Positions 1 through 9,328 of a stretch of 64,000 nucleotides of DNA are shown here, piece by piece (position 1 is the first letter of the stretch; each line of letters starts with the position of its first letter). The DNA lies in NCBI RefSeq assembly GCF_000612725.1, contig NZ_HG964451.1, forward strand, positions 599,396 to 663,395. Direction: 5' to 3'. The notes under the pieces are model-generated. The model did no database searches, was not told where the DNA came from, and worked only from the letters and a program-made list of their open reading frames with translations. The position numbers and the translations under genes are program-made. The DNA comes from Mycolicibacterium austroafricanum. Lineage in GTDB: Bacteria; Actinomycetota; Actinomycetes; Mycobacteriales; Mycobacteriaceae.

Positions 1-686
1 GGGGCGGCCGCGGCCGGCGCGGCGGCACCGGCGCGGCGGACGATGTCGAGGACCTGTTCGCGCACCACCGGATTGGACCGGATGTCGATGGTGCCGTCCA
101 TCGGAATGCCGTTGGCGCGCAGGATCTGCATGATCTGCATCAGCGGGCCGGCCTGCCCACGCAGGTCGTAGGTCCGGCCGTCACGGTCGGAGGTGAACTG
201 CGCGGGCACCACGCCGGCGATCAATGCGCTTGCGTTCCAGTCGATTTCGTACTTCTGGGTGGCGGGGTCGACGAGGGCCACCAGCTTGTGGGCGTTGAGG
301 ATCTGCATCCGCACCGGGCTGGAGGCCATGGTCATCTGGGTGTCGAAACCCGGTTGGCCGGGCACGTCGAAGTGCAGGTTCACCTTGATCATCTGTTGGT
401 CGTTGACGAACCAGGAGGTGTCCGAGATCCCGGTGATGTGGGCCAGGGTCAGCACGCCGGTCTGCGTGAGTTGTTGGTGTGTGGCCGCGGACTTGGTGCC
501 CGCGGAGGTCAGCCACAGCGCGATCAGGACGTCGGCGGCGGTGATGAGCAGACCGACCCAGAACATCCAATTGATGTAGGGCTGGGCCATCGGACCCAGC
601 GCGAAGTAGACGATGAGGAAGATCGGGCCGACAAGACCGCCGAAGAGCAGCACCGTCATCTGCGCTTTGAGATAACGCCCCAACAT
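1..686 (-). CDS. Conserved mycobacterial membrane protein (3' end cut by window edge)
   Basis: The reading frame is open from an ATG at 686 to the window edge (228 codons seen), with AAGGAG about 8 bases upstream of the start. The protein has two hydrophobic segments, about residues 9-32 and 39-60, then a soluble part with no motif I recognise (sequences such as SWFVNDQQMIKVNLHFDVPG). It lies directly after tuf in the same direction. In M. tuberculosis tuf (Rv0685) is followed by the membrane protein Rv0686, so orthology is plausible from position only. Function is unknown. The C-terminus visible here is Ala-rich just before the edge. Confidence 0.75.
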   Translation of the reverse strand, partial: MLGRYLKAQMTVLLFGGLVGPIFLIVYFALGPMAQPYINWMFWVGLLITAADVLIALWLTSAGTKSAATHQQLTQTGVLTLAHITGISDTSWFVNDQQMIKVNLHFDVPGQPGFDTQMTMASSPVRMQILNAHKLVALVDPATQKYEIDWNASALIAGVVPAQFTSDRDGRTYDLRGQAGPLMQIMQILRANGIPMDGTIDIRSNPVVREQVLDIVRRAGAAAPAAAA

Positions 687-792
687 TCGCCGTTCTCCTT
701 GTCGCCGACGTCGGGAGTCAGACTATCGCCAACCGGGTGAGTTCGGCTGGTTTGCCGGAGCCTGGACAAACCCTGTGAACCGACAACGAAAA

Positions 793-818
793 CGGCGCCC
801 ACCCGAAGGTGAGCGCCG
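793..818 (-). terminator. Intrinsic terminator after tuf
   Basis: An 11-bp stem with one mismatch (793-803 pairing with 808-818) closes a CGAA loop. Read on the minus strand it is followed by TTTTCGTT. It lies 21 bases after the tuf stop codon and should end the str operon transcript before the membrane protein gene. Confidence 0.8.
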
Positions 819-838
819 CTCTCGCGTTGGTACTTAGA

Positions 839-2029
839 TCACTTGATGATCTTGGTAACCCGGCCGGCGCCGACGGTACGGCCGCCCTCGCGGATCGCGA
901 AGCGCAGGCCCTCGTCCATGGCGACGGGCTGGATCAGCTTGACGGAGATGTCGGTGTTGTCACCGGGCATCACCATCTCGGTGCCCTCGGGCAGGGTCAC
1001 AACGCCGGTCACGTCCGTGGTGCGGAAGTAGAACTGCGGACGGTAGTTGTTGAAGAACGGCGTGTGGCGGCCACCCTCGTCCTTGGACAGGATGTAGACG
1101 CTGCCCTCGAACTCGGTGTGCGGCGTGGTGGTGCCGGGCTTGACCACGACCTGGCCACGCTCGACGTCCTCACGCTTGATGCCGCGCAGCAGCAGACCGA
1201 CGTTGTCACCGGCCTGGCCCTGATCGAGCAGCTTACGGAACATCTCGACACCGGTGACCGTGGTCTTGGTGGTGTCGGGACGGATGCCGACGATCTCGAC
1301 TTCCTCGTTCACGTTGATGATGCCGCGCTCCACACGACCGGTGACCACGGTGCCGCGGCCGGTGATGGTGAAGACGTCCTCGACGGGCATCAGGAACGGC
1401 TTGTCGGTCTCGCGAACCGGATCCGGGATCGACTCGTCGACGGCCTCCATGAGCTCCTCGACGGACTTGACCCACTTCTCGTCACCCTCGAGCGCCTTGA
1501 GCGCCGAGACCTTGACGACCGGGGCTTCCTCGTCGAAGTCCTGGGCGGCCAGCAGTTCGCGGACCTCCATCTCGACGAGCTCGATGAGCTCCTCGTCGTC
1601 CACCATGTCGGCCTTGTTCAGGGCCACCAGGATGTAGGGCACGCCGACCTGGCGGGCGAGCAGCACGTGCTCGCGGGTCTGCGGCATGGGGCCGTCAGTG
1701 GCGGCGACCACCAGGATCGCGCCGTCCATCTGGGCGGCACCGGTGATCATGTTCTTGATGTAGTCAGCGTGACCGGGGGCGTCAACGTGCGCGTAGTGAC
1801 GCTTGTCGGTCTGGTACTCCACGTGGGAGATGTTGATCGTGATACCGCGCTGACGCTCCTCGGGCGCATTGTCGATCTGGTCGAATGCGCGCGACTCGTT
1901 CAAATCGGGGTACTTGTCGTGCAGAACCTTGGTGATTGCTGCGGTCAGCGTGGTCTTGCCGTGGTCAACGTGACCGATGGTCCCGATGTTGACGTGCGGC
2001 TTCGTCCGCTCGAACTTCGCCTTCGCCAC
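839..2029 (-). CDS. tuf: Elongation factor Tu
   Basis: This 396-residue GTPase carries aminoacyl-tRNA to the ribosomal A site. The P-loop GHVDHGKT lies at 19-26, followed by DAPGH near 81-85 and NKAD near 136-139, and then the two beta-barrel domains. Length and sequence are standard for actinobacterial EF-Tu. It is the last gene of the str operon, 93 bases after fusA, with an AGGAGG ribosome-binding site just upstream of the start. Only one tuf copy is visible in this window. Confidence 0.99.
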   Translation of the reverse strand: MAKAKFERTKPHVNIGTIGHVDHGKTTLTAAITKVLHDKYPDLNESRAFDQIDNAPEERQRGITINISHVEYQTDKRHYAHVDAPGHADYIKNMITGAAQMDGAILVVAATDGPMPQTREHVLLARQVGVPYILVALNKADMVDDEELIELVEMEVRELLAAQDFDEEAPVVKVSALKALEGDEKWVKSVEELMEAVDESIPDPVRETDKPFLMPVEDVFTITGRGTVVTGRVERGIINVNEEVEIVGIRPDTTKTTVTGVEMFRKLLDQGQAGDNVGLLLRGIKREDVERGQVVVKPGTTTPHTEFEGSVYILSKDEGGRHTPFFNNYRPQFYFRTTDVTGVVTLPEGTEMVMPGDNTDISVKLIQPVAMDEGLRFAIREGGRTVGAGRVTKIIK

Positions 2030-2122
2030 TGTGTTGTCCTCCTGGACTGTGTTGGTGCTTCTTCTAAAGCAGTTTCGATGTGTTCAGTTGTGTGGTCTTA
2101 CCAGATCTGCGAAAACCCGGGG

Positions 2123-4225
2123 TTACTGACCCGTCGCCTTCGCGATGATCTCCTTCGACACGTTCGCCGGAACCTCGGCGTACGAGTCGAACACCATGGA
2201 GTAGTTTGCCCGGCCCTGGGTCTTCGACCGAAGGTCTCCGACGTAGCCGAACATCTCCGACAGCGGAACCTGCGCCTTGACGACACGGGCACCGCTGCGC
2301 TCTTCCATGGCCTGGATCTGACCACGGCGGGAGTTCAGGTCGCCGATCACGTCACCCATGTAGTCCTCGGGTGTAGTGACCTCGACAGCCATGATGGGCT
2401 CCAGGATGACGGGCTGCGCAGACTGCGCGGCCTTCTTCAACACCTGCGAGCCGGCCACCTTGAACGCCATTTCCGACGAGTCGACCTCGTGGAACGCGCC
2501 GTCGAGCAGGGTGACCTTGACGTTCACCAGCGGGTAGCCGGCCAGCACGCCGTACTGCATGGCGTCCTGCGCACCGGCATCCACCGACGGGATGTACTCG
2601 CGCGGGATGCGGCCACCGGTGACCTTGTTCTCGAACTCGTAGGTCGCACCGTCCTCGCCGGTGAACGGCTCGAGGTCGATGAGCACCTTCGCGAACTGGC
2701 CGGAGCCACCCGTCTGCTTCTTGTGGGTGTACTCGACCTTCTCCACCTTGCGGCGGATGGTCTCGCGGTAGGCCACCTGCGGCTTGCCGACGTTGGCCTC
2801 GACCTTGAACTCGCGGCGCATGCGGTCCACCAGGATGTCCAGGTGCAGCTCGCCCATTCCGCCGATGACGGTCTGGCCGGTCTCCTGATCCAGGTGCACC
2901 TTGAAGGTCGGATCCTCTTCGGCGAGCTTCTGGATCGCGGTGCCCAGCTTCTCCTGGTCGCTCTTGGTCTTGGGCTCGATGGCGACCTCGATGACCGGGT
3001 CCGGGAACGTCATCGACTCCAGCACGATCTGCTGGTTCGGATCGCACAGCGTGTCGCCGGTGGTGGTGTCCTTCAGGCCGATCACGGCGTAGATGTGTCC
3101 CGCCGATGCAGACTCCACCGGGTTCTCTTTGTTGGAGTGCATCTGGAACAGCTTGCCCAGCCGCTCCTTCTTGCCCTTGGTCGAGTTGACGACCTGCGAA
3201 CCCGAGTCGACCTTGCCCGAGTAGACGCGGACGTAGGTCAGCTTGCCGAAGAACGGGTGCGTGGCGACCTTGAAGGCCAGGCCCGAGAACGGCTCGTCGG
3301 CCGACGGCTTACGAGAGATGATCTCGTCTTCCTTGCCGGGGACGTGTCCCTCGGCGGCCGGCACGTCCAGCGGGTTCGGCAGGTAGTCGATGACGGCGTC
3401 GAGCATGGGCTGCACACCCTTGTTCTTGAACGCCGACCCGCACAGCACCGGGTAGCCCGCGGAGGTGATGGTCAGCTTGCGCAGACCGCTCTTGATCTCC
3501 TCGGTCGTCAACTCTTCGCCGCCGAGGTACTTCTCCATGAGCTCGTCGTCCGTCTCGGCGACGGCCTCGATCATCGCGGTGCGATACTCCTCGGCCTTCT
3601 CCTGCAGATCGGCCGGGATCTCGACGGTGTCGTACTTCTCGCCGAGCTTGGTCTCGCCCCGCCACACCTTGGCCTTCATCTCGACCAGGTCGACGACGCC
3701 CTCGAAGTCACCTTCGGAGCCGATCGGCAGCTGGATCGGGACGACGTTCGCGCCCAGGCGGTCCTTCATGGTCTGCACCGAGAAGTAGAAGTCGGCGCCC
3801 AGCTTGTCCATCTTGTTGACGAAGCAGATGCGCGGTACGTCGTACTTGTCGGCCTGACGCCAGACCTGCTCGGACTGCGGCTCGACACCTTCCTTGCCGT
3901 CGAACACGGCCACGGCACCGTCGAGCACGCGCAGCGAGCGCTCCACCTCGACGGTGAAGTCGACGTGGCCGGGGGTGTCGATGATGTTGATCTGGTTGTC
4001 GTTCCAGAAGCAGGTGGTCGCAGCGGAGGTGATGGTGATACCCCGCTCCTGCTCCTGCTCCATCCAGTCCATCGTGGCGGCACCGTCGTGCACCTCACCG
4101 ATCTTGTACGAGATACCGGTGTAGAAGAGGATGCGCTCGGTCGTCGTCGTCTTGCCGGCATCGATGTGCGCCATGATGCCGATGTTGCGGACCTTCGTGA
4201 GGTCGGTCAGCACGTCCTGTGCCAC
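2123..4225 (-). CDS. fusA: Elongation factor G
   Basis: This 700-residue translocase GTPase moves tRNA and mRNA after peptide bond formation and also acts in ribosome recycling with RRF. The P-loop AHIDAGKT is at 19-26, followed by DTPGHVDF and [10 protein letters not shown]; domains II-V follow through the standard C-terminus. It lies between rpsG and tuf in the str operon. A second, fusA2-like copy exists in many mycobacteria, but this one is the operon copy and has the full canonical sequence. Confidence 0.99.
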   Translation of the reverse strand: MAQDVLTDLTKVRNIGIMAHIDAGKTTTTERILFYTGISYKIGEVHDGAATMDWMEQEQERGITITSAATTCFWNDNQINIIDTPGHVDFTVEVERSLRVLDGAVAVFDGKEGVEPQSEQVWRQADKYDVPRICFVNKMDKLGADFYFSVQTMKDRLGANVVPIQLPIGSEGDFEGVVDLVEMKAKVWRGETKLGEKYDTVEIPADLQEKAEEYRTAMIEAVAETDDELMEKYLGGEELTTEEIKSGLRKLTITSAGYPVLCGSAFKNKGVQPMLDAVIDYLPNPLDVPAAEGHVPGKEDEIISRKPSADEPFSGLAFKVATHPFFGKLTYVRVYSGKVDSGSQVVNSTKGKKERLGKLFQMHSNKENPVESASAGHIYAVIGLKDTTTGDTLCDPNQQIVLESMTFPDPVIEVAIEPKTKSDQEKLGTAIQKLAEEDPTFKVHLDQETGQTVIGGMGELHLDILVDRMRREFKVEANVGKPQVAYRETIRRKVEKVEYTHKKQTGGSGQFAKVLIDLEPFTGEDGATYEFENKVTGGRIPREYIPSVDAGAQDAMQYGVLAGYPLVNVKVTLLDGAFHEVDSSEMAFKVAGSQVLKKAAQSAQPVILEPIMAVEVTTPEDYMGDVIGDLNSRRGQIQAMEERSGARVVKAQVPLSEMFGYVGDLRSKTQGRANYSMVFDSYAEVPANVSKEIIAKATGQ

Positions 4226-4304
4226 GGCTAGATTCCCACTCTTTCGCTTGCTTGTCGGGTGTTCTGTTGCGCCCCGCCGTCGTCACTGGCCGCGGGGCAT
4301 GCGA

Positions 4305-4775
4305 TCACCAGCGGTAGTGCGCGAAGGCGCGGTTCGCCTCGGCCATCTTGTGGGTGTCCTCGCGCCGCTTGACGGCGGCACCCAAGCCGTTGCTCGCGTC
4401 GAGGATCTCGTTCGCGAGACGCTCGACCATGGTCTTCTCGCGGCGGGCCTTGGAGAAGCTGACCAGCCAACGCAGGGCCAGGGTGACCGAGCGGTCCGGA
4501 CGGACCTCGACGGGAACCTGGTAGGTGGCGCCACCGACGCGGCGGCTGCGAACCTCGAGCGAGGGCTTCACGTTGTCCATGGCCCGCTTGAGCGTGACCA
4601 CCGGGTCGGTGCCGGTCTTCTCACGAGCCTGCTCGAGCGCACCGTAAACAATGCGTTCGGCCAGCGATTTCTTCCCATCCAGCAGAACTTTGTTGACCAG
4701 CTGGGTGACCAGCTGCGACCCGTAGACCGGGTCGTTGACCAACGGACGCTTGGGCGCGGGTCCCTTGCGCGGCAT
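4305..4775 (-). CDS. rpsG: 30S ribosomal protein S7
   Basis: S7 (156 residues) nucleates assembly of the 30S head and contacts the E-site tRNA. The sequence is typical, from [19 protein letters not shown] to RAFAHYRW. Its ATG overlaps the rpsL stop codon by one base (TGATG at 4775), which suggests translational coupling with S12. In other bacteria S7 represses its own operon, but I did not find a specific binding site here. Confidence 0.99.
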   Translation of the reverse strand: MPRKGPAPKRPLVNDPVYGSQLVTQLVNKVLLDGKKSLAERIVYGALEQAREKTGTDPVVTLKRAMDNVKPSLEVRSRRVGGATYQVPVEVRPDRSVTLALRWLVSFSKARREKTMVERLANEILDASNGLGAAVKRREDTHKMAEANRAFAHYRW

Positions 4776-5149
4776 CAGCTCTTCTCCTTCTTCGCGCCGT
4801 AACGGCTGCGGGCTTGCTTACGGTTCTTGACGCCCTGCGTGTCCAGCGACCCGCGGATGATCTTGTAGCGCACGCCGGGGAGGTCCTTCACACGGCCACC
4901 GCGCACCAGCACCATCGAGTGCTCCTGCAGGTTGTGACCCTCGCCGGGGATGTATGCGGTGACCTCGACCGCGCTGGTCAGGCGCACGCGCGCGACCTTG
5001 CGAAGCGCCGAGTTCGGCTTCTTCGGGGTCGTCGTGTACACGCGGGTGCACACGCCGCGGCGCTGCGGGCTGCCCTTGAGGGCCGCGGTCTTCACCTTGG
5101 CGATCTTGTCGCGGCGACCCTTACGGACCAGCTGGTTGATGGTTGGCAT
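4775..5149 (-). CDS. rpsL: 30S ribosomal protein S12
   Basis: S12 (124 residues) lies at the decoding centre and is the streptomycin accuracy determinant. Lys43 (in [12 protein letters not shown]) and Lys88 (in GGRVKDLPG) are both present, so the known mycobacterial streptomycin-resistance substitutions are absent. It is the first gene of the str operon and overlaps rpsG by one base. Confidence 0.99.
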   Translation of the reverse strand: MPTINQLVRKGRRDKIAKVKTAALKGSPQRRGVCTRVYTTTPKKPNSALRKVARVRLTSAVEVTAYIPGEGHNLQEHSMVLVRGGRVKDLPGVRYKIIRGSLDTQGVKNRKQARSRYGAKKEKS

Positions 5150-5371
5150 GTACCGGCTTTCTGTGTTCCTCGTCGTTCCGACGTGCGTGCTTGCTTCGTC
5201 TTAAGTTCTCTGTACTGCTGTTATGCCCGCGCTGGTTACCCCGCGGCCGGGCGTGTCGCATGCGGCCGCCGTGCACTGCAGGACAGTTTCACGGCACCCC
5301 GCGAGAGCGAGACATGCGAATTCGCCCGGCGTGCAGGCATGCGACGCCTTATCGGCCAGGCACGAACGTCC

Positions 5372-5399
5372 ACAATACCAGGGCCGCATACCTCGACAA
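5372..5399 (-). promoter_or_regulatory. Predicted SigA promoter of the str operon
   Basis: On the minus strand TTGTCG (5394-5399) and TATTGT (5372-5377) are separated by 16 bases, with TGG before the -10 box. This would give a leader of roughly 215 nt before rpsL. The 285-base gap between rpsL and the TetR gene holds no gene that I can support. Confidence 0.55.
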
Positions 5400-5434
5400 A
5401 ACCCGCTGACCTGCGAATCCGTGGTGACAACCGG

Positions 5435-6010
5435 TCAGCGGAGCTGCATACCGGCGGCCAACCGGGCCACCATATCGGTGAATACGGCGTCGGTGTCAAT
5501 GCCGCTCATCACCCCGGTCATCTCCAACAGCACGAAGCCGTGCATCGCCGACCAGAACTCCAGCGCCGCGTAGAACGCGGACTCGCTTTCCAGACCGAAA
5601 GTCTCCAACACCGAGATGACGGGCGCCGCCGCGGCCCTGGTGGCCTCGGTGAACTCCGGGTCGTCACCGCCGAGCGGCATCCGGGTGAACGCCGAGTACC
5701 GGCCCGGATGGTGGTGGGCATAGCTGCGGTAGGCGCTGGCCATCACCATCACCGCGTCGTCGGGGGTGCGGCCCTTCGCGACCGTGTTGAGCATCTCGAT
5801 GATGTCGCCGACGACGTGCATGCGCACCGTGCGGCGCAGATCGTCGAGGCTGTGCACGTGGTTGTAGAGCGACGGACCCTTGGTGCCGAGCTGGTTGGCA
5901 AGCGCGTTGATGGTCAGCGCGTCCCAACCCTCGCGGTCGAGGAAGGTCAGCGCGGCGTTGACGATGGCGTCTCGGCTGAGCTTGGCCGTCCGTGGCGGCC
6001 GAACTGCCAT
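5435..6010 (-). CDS. TetR-family regulator upstream of rpsL (Rv0681-like)
   Basis: This 191-residue protein has an N-terminal helix-turn-helix (SRDAIVNAALTFLDREGWDA through LGTKGPSLYNHVHSLDDL, about 12-60) followed by an all-helical ligand domain. M. tuberculosis Rv0681, also TetR, sits at the same place before rpsL, so it is probably the ortholog. Its ligand and targets are unknown. It points toward rpsL but is separated from it by the predicted str promoter. Confidence 0.9.
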   Translation of the reverse strand: MAVRPPRTAKLSRDAIVNAALTFLDREGWDALTINALANQLGTKGPSLYNHVHSLDDLRRTVRMHVVGDIIEMLNTVAKGRTPDDAVMVMASAYRSYAHHHPGRYSAFTRMPLGGDDPEFTEATRAAAAPVISVLETFGLESESAFYAALEFWSAMHGFVLLEMTGVMSGIDTDAVFTDMVARLAAGMQLR

Positions 6011-6069
6011 GTCGCCATCCCCCTCGGATCAGTCAGGTCGCCCAGGGTCAGCCGGGTCAGCGAGCAACT

Positions 6070-6609
6070 CTAGTTCACCCGCTGTTGGCTGAGCTGCGCC
6101 AGTTGTTCGATGACCGAGCACAGGTCGGGCATCGTCGCCGAGTTCATCGTCTGGATCGACCACGTGATCACGTCGCCGCCCTTGGCGACGTAGATGCTGC
6201 ACGCGGTGTCGTCGTAGGCCTTGAACCCCTTGTTGCCGTCCAGCGTCAGCTCGGTCAGGGTGCGGCCGGCGCGCTGCTCAAGGGCCCGTTCGGTGTCCAT
6301 GTCGCTGCCGCGGTACCACCACGTCGAGATGCCCATTCCCGCGCCGAAGTCGCCGATCATGCTGTCTTCCTGCCAGAAGCAGCCCGCGTCGCTGACCACC
6401 GCCGGGGTGAACAGGTCGGATCCGGCGGCCTCGGTGACGTCTGCGTCGGTGATGCCGTTGCAGTCCACGCTCTCGAATCCCGGCCCCGCCGACTGGGCGT
6501 CGGGGCCGGACGCAGGCCCGTCGGCCCCGTCGGGGCCGCCGCATCCGGACAACAGTGCGGCCAGGGTCAGCGCCGCGCAGATGCGGGCAGGGACTCCTGC
6601 GGCCATCAC
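6070..6609 (-). CDS. DUF3558-type lipoprotein, LprB-like
   Basis: This 179-residue lipoprotein has a signal peptide ending in the lipobox LLSGC (Cys about 23), so it should be acylated and anchored outside the membrane. The mature part has paired Cys residues and a WWYRGS...ERALEQ segment that resembles M. tuberculosis LprB (FSWYRGS...ERKTEELS). Its start overlaps the LprC-like gene by 4 bases (ATGA), indicating translational coupling. The biochemical function of this family is unknown. The assignment rests on remembered family resemblance, so lprB is not asserted as the symbol. Confidence 0.85.
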   Translation of the reverse strand: MMAAGVPARICAALTLAALLSGCGGPDGADGPASGPDAQSAGPGFESVDCNGITDADVTEAAGSDLFTPAVVSDAGCFWQEDSMIGDFGAGMGISTWWYRGSDMDTERALEQRAGRTLTELTLDGNKGFKAYDDTACSIYVAKGGDVITWSIQTMNSATMPDLCSVIEQLAQLSQQRVN

Positions 6610-7157
6610 ATGTCCGAGCGCAGAGTCGCCGAGAGCAGCTTCTCGGCGTCGACGCAGGGGTCACCGGCGGCCTGGCCGCGGTACTGCACCCACCAACTCA
6701 GCACACCCGACCCGGCTGCGGCGGTCGCCGAGCAGGCCGCGCCGGTGGTGTCGCGGCGCGCGGAGAAGGCCGCGTGCCGTTCGACCACGATGTCGGTGAC
6801 GGCGGCGCCGCGCGCGGTGGCCAGGTCGCGTTCGCGCTGCAGGCTTCCGGTGTCGAACCAGGAGAACGTGACGTCCACCGTCGGCGCGCCACCCGAGCGG
6901 CGCGCCAGGATGTACTGGCACACCGCCCCGCTGTAGGGGCGGGTGATCTGGTCGGCCCCGAGCATCGCCTGCACGGTGCTGTCGTCGAGCAGTCCGCACC
7001 GGTTGTCGACATAGCCGTAGCTGCGGTCCGGATCGGGGACACCGGCATCGGAGCGCTGCGCGGTTCCGGTGACGGTCTGCGCGCAGCCCACAGCTGTCGC
7101 CGTCGTGATGACCGCCACGGCGAGAACCGGCATGACACCACTGACAACCCGGAGCAT
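6606..7157 (-). CDS. DUF3558-type lipoprotein, LprC-like
   Basis: This 183-residue lipoprotein has signal and lipobox TAVGC, with the lipid-modified Cys near residue 25. The mature protein begins with an AQTVTGTA stretch like LprC (TKSISGTA) and shares the FSWFDTGSLQRER segment and the C-terminal GVLSWWV with it. In M. tuberculosis lprB and lprC are adjacent (Rv1274-Rv1275). Here the order is LprC-like first, then LprB-like, overlapping by 4 bases. It is divergent from the DUF3060 genes, separated by 67 bases. The role is unknown, presumably in the cell envelope. Confidence 0.85.
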   Translation of the reverse strand: MLRVVSGVMPVLAVAVITTATAVGCAQTVTGTAQRSDAGVPDPDRSYGYVDNRCGLLDDSTVQAMLGADQITRPYSGAVCQYILARRSGGAPTVDVTFSWFDTGSLQRERDLATARGAAVTDIVVERHAAFSARRDTTGAACSATAAAGSGVLSWWVQYRGQAAGDPCVDAEKLLSATLRSDM

Positions 7158-7224
7158 CGCAGCTCACGGTACCCGTCTCGGTGAAGCTCGACAGTGCGAG
7201 CGAGCGACGTCGTAGGCTGCCGGT

Positions 7225-7602
7225 GTGACTGCATCGGTTGTCGGACGTCTGTGTGCGGTGAGTGGTCTGGTGGCGATGGCCGCGTTGGCCTCGGTGAACC
7301 CGGTGGCGCAAGCCAAGAACGGCGACACCCACATCACCGGGATCGGCGTCGAGCAGACCATCGACTGCAATGAATCCACGCTGATCGTTTTGGGCAACAA
7401 CAACCGGATCAATGCGCTGGGAACGTGCTGGGCGGTGACGGTCCAGGGGTCGTCGAACGTCGTCGTCGCCGACAACGTGGTCAACGACATCACGGTCTAC
7501 GGATGGGACCAGACGGTGTTCTACAAGAACGGAGCACCGATCGTGTGGGACCGCGGCCGCGAACTGGGGATGACAAATCGCATAGATCGGGTACCCGCCT
7601 AG
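7225..7602 (+). CDS. Secreted DUF3060 protein (Rv0680c-like)
   Basis: The protein has 125 residues from a GTG start. An N-terminal hydrophobic segment ending near AQA looks like a Sec signal, so the product is secreted or membrane-tethered. The rest has the DUF3060 pattern of short beta-strand repeats rich in Asn and Val (STLIVLGNNNRINALGTC, then SSNVVVADNVVNDITVYG). M. tuberculosis Rv0680c-Rv0679c form a similar pair near Rv0681. The next gene starts 2 bases after the stop, so the two are coupled. Function is unknown. Confidence 0.8.
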   Translation: MTASVVGRLCAVSGLVAMAALASVNPVAQAKNGDTHITGIGVEQTIDCNESTLIVLGNNNRINALGTCWAVTVQGSSNVVVADNVVNDITVYGWDQTVFYKNGAPIVWDRGRELGMTNRIDRVPA

Positions 7603-7604
7603 GC

Positions 7605-8006
7605 ATGGACCCTCGTCTTGGTGTGATCGGTTGTCTCGCCGCCCTGACAGTCGGACTGTCGGCATGCGGTTCGACCAGCGACGACACCAACAGCCCCACC
7701 GCGACCGCAGGGACATCCGGCGCCCAGGTCGAGATCGGCAACACCATCAACTACGGGTCGTTCGGCACGACGGCGGACATCGACTGCGCCGACGGCAAGT
7801 CGCTCAACGTCGGCGGCTCCAACAACACGCTGACCGTCAAGGGCACGTGCGCCAACGTCAACATCGGCGGGGCCGACAACAAGATCAGCTTCGAGCGGGT
7901 GGACGCCGAGCTGTCGGTCGTCGGCCTGAACAACACCGTGACCTACCGCGACGGTGATCCGAAGGTCAACGACACCGGCAGCAACAACTCGATCAGCAGA
8001 GGTTAG
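7605..8006 (+). CDS. DUF3060 lipoprotein (Rv0679c-like)
   Basis: The protein has 133 residues. The ATG at 7605 lies 2 bases after the previous stop and gives a clean signal with lipobox LSAC (Cys21), followed by a Thr/Ser-rich linker; this is why I prefer it over upstream in-frame codons. The mature domain repeats the DUF3060 pattern (KSLNVGGSNNTLTVKGTC, ANVNIGGADNKISF). M. tuberculosis Rv0679c, described as threonine rich, is the likely counterpart. The role is unknown. Confidence 0.8.
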   Translation: MDPRLGVIGCLAALTVGLSACGSTSDDTNSPTATAGTSGAQVEIGNTINYGSFGTTADIDCADGKSLNVGGSNNTLTVKGTCANVNIGGADNKISFERVDAELSVVGLNNTVTYRDGDPKVNDTGSNNSISRG

Positions 8007-8058
8007 CGAGGCCCAAAGGCCTCTATCGCCAGAGCCTTTTGGAAGGTTGAATCGCCCC

Positions 8059-8529
8059 ATGAGGCAGCGTCTCCGTTGGCTGTTGACCGGGCTGGGCGCC
8101 GCGGTGATCATGGCGGCGCCCGCCTCGGCTGCGCCACCGGGAGGCGACGACGCATCGGGAGACATCGATGCCTATCCACTTGCGGAGGGCGATTACACGA
8201 CGCCCGACGACTACGGCTGGGTTTTCTTCACCACCCCGGACGGGCGTGCGTGCGGCATCGGGCCGAACGGCGGGCCCGTGGGCTGCGACGCGGTGGCCGC
8301 CGACGCCCCGCCCGGCGTCAACCAGACCTGGGTGATGAGTTGGGGCCCGGCCGAGTACCGCTACTCGGACACGGCGTCGTTCACCCGCGGCGTCGACATG
8401 CTCCCCGTCGGTGAGCGCGTGGAGAGCCTCGGTGGCGCCTGCGCGGTTACCTCCCCCGATACCGTGCGCTGCGAGACATACGGCAACCACGGCTTCATCC
8501 TGTCCGCCGATCAGGGCGTCTTCTGGTGA
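8059..8529 (+). CDS. Small secreted protein of unknown function
   Basis: The protein has 156 residues. The N-terminus RQRLRWLLTGLGAAVIMAAPASA is a Sec signal with a likely cleavage after ASA (about residue 24). The mature part has four Cys residues (in RACGIG, VGCDAV, GGACAV, VRCETY), suggesting two disulfides outside the membrane, and motifs such as FFTTPDGRACGIGPNGGPVGC that recur in mycobacterial exported proteins. It follows the DUF3060 pair in the same direction. I do not recognise a function. Confidence 0.75.
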   Translation: MRQRLRWLLTGLGAAVIMAAPASAAPPGGDDASGDIDAYPLAEGDYTTPDDYGWVFFTTPDGRACGIGPNGGPVGCDAVAADAPPGVNQTWVMSWGPAEYRYSDTASFTRGVDMLPVGERVESLGGACAVTSPDTVRCETYGNHGFILSADQGVFW

Positions 8530-8530
8530 C

Positions 8531-9328
8531 TCAGCCGGGCGCTCCGTGCCGACCTGCGCCCTCTGCGAACCGGGCGGCGCCCTCCAGCGACTCGGCCGCC
8601 ACCCGCGACAGGCTGCCGAACTCGACGTCCATCGCTTCGGCCTCCGACATGCCCCACTGGTTCAGCAGCGACATCCGGTCGGACCGCATGCACTGCTGCG
8701 GCAGCGCAGCCAACTCGGCGGCGAGCTCCTCGGCCCGCTGGCGCGCCTCGCCCTTCGGCACCACACGGTTGGCCAGTCCGATCGCGTAAGCCTCGTCGGC
8801 GTCGACCGCGCGGCCGGTGAGGACGAGGTCCATCGCACGGCTGTGCCCGATCAACCGCGGTAGGCGCACGGTGCCGCCGTCGATCAGCGGAACTCCCCAC
8901 CGCCGGCAGAAAACGCCCATCACGGCGTCCTGCTCGACGATCCGCAGGTCGCACCACAGCGCCAGCTCCAGGCCACCCGCGACCGCGTAGCCGCTGACCG
9001 CCGCGATCACCGGCTTGGACAGCACCATCCGGCTCGGCCCCATCGGGCCCGGTCCGGTCCGATGCACGGGATTGGAGTTCTCGGTGCCCATCGCCTTGAG
9101 GTCGGCGCCGGCGCAGAAGGTTCCGTTGTCACCCCACAGCACCGCGACCGACGCGGACTCGTCCTTGTCGAACTCGTCGAACGCGGCGTGGAGCTCCATC
9201 GCCGTCGGACCGTCGACGGCGTTGCGCGCCTGCGGCCGGTCCATGACGACCGTCGTCACCGCGCCGCTCTTCTCGACCCTGATGCTTTCTCCCCGGGTCG
9301 CTTCGCTCCTGCCCGCCGTCCCGCTCAT
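8531..9328 (-). CDS. echA5: Enoyl-CoA hydratase/isomerase family protein (EchA5-like)
   Basis: This 265-residue crotonase-fold protein has an oxyanion-hole segment (GDNGTFCAGADLKAMG) and GYAVAGGLELALWCDLR, which carries the first acidic residue. The usual second Glu position lies in a GVPLIDGGTVRLPR segment that has Asp instead, so plain hydratase activity is uncertain. Gene order fadE8-echA4-PaaX-echA5 matches M. tuberculosis Rv0672-Rv0675. The start overlaps the regulator stop by 4 bases. Confidence 0.85.
   Translation of the reverse strand: MSGTAGRSEATRGESIRVEKSGAVTTVVMDRPQARNAVDGPTAMELHAAFDEFDKDESASVAVLWGDNGTFCAGADLKAMGTENSNPVHRTGPGPMGPSRMVLSKPVIAAVSGYAVAGGLELALWCDLRIVEQDAVMGVFCRRWGVPLIDGGTVRLPRLIGHSRAMDLVLTGRAVDADEAYAIGLANRVVPKGEARQRAEELAAELAALPQQCMRSDRMSLLNQWGMSEAEAMDVEFGSLSRVAAESLEGAARFAEGAGRHGAPG

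Noticed and set aside
809..4231. A 1140-codon plus-strand open frame across tuf and fusA, and similar giant frames opposite rpoC (24594-28817), rpoB (30147-32336) and the mannosidase
   Set aside because: They are antisense shadows caused by high GC at third codon positions; the minus-strand genes are certain, and the shadow proteins have no recognisable domain.
8008..8023. GAGGCC/GGCCTC hairpin between the second DUF3060 gene and the secreted protein
   Set aside because: The stem is only 6 bp with no T tract, within a same-strand run, so it is not called a terminator.
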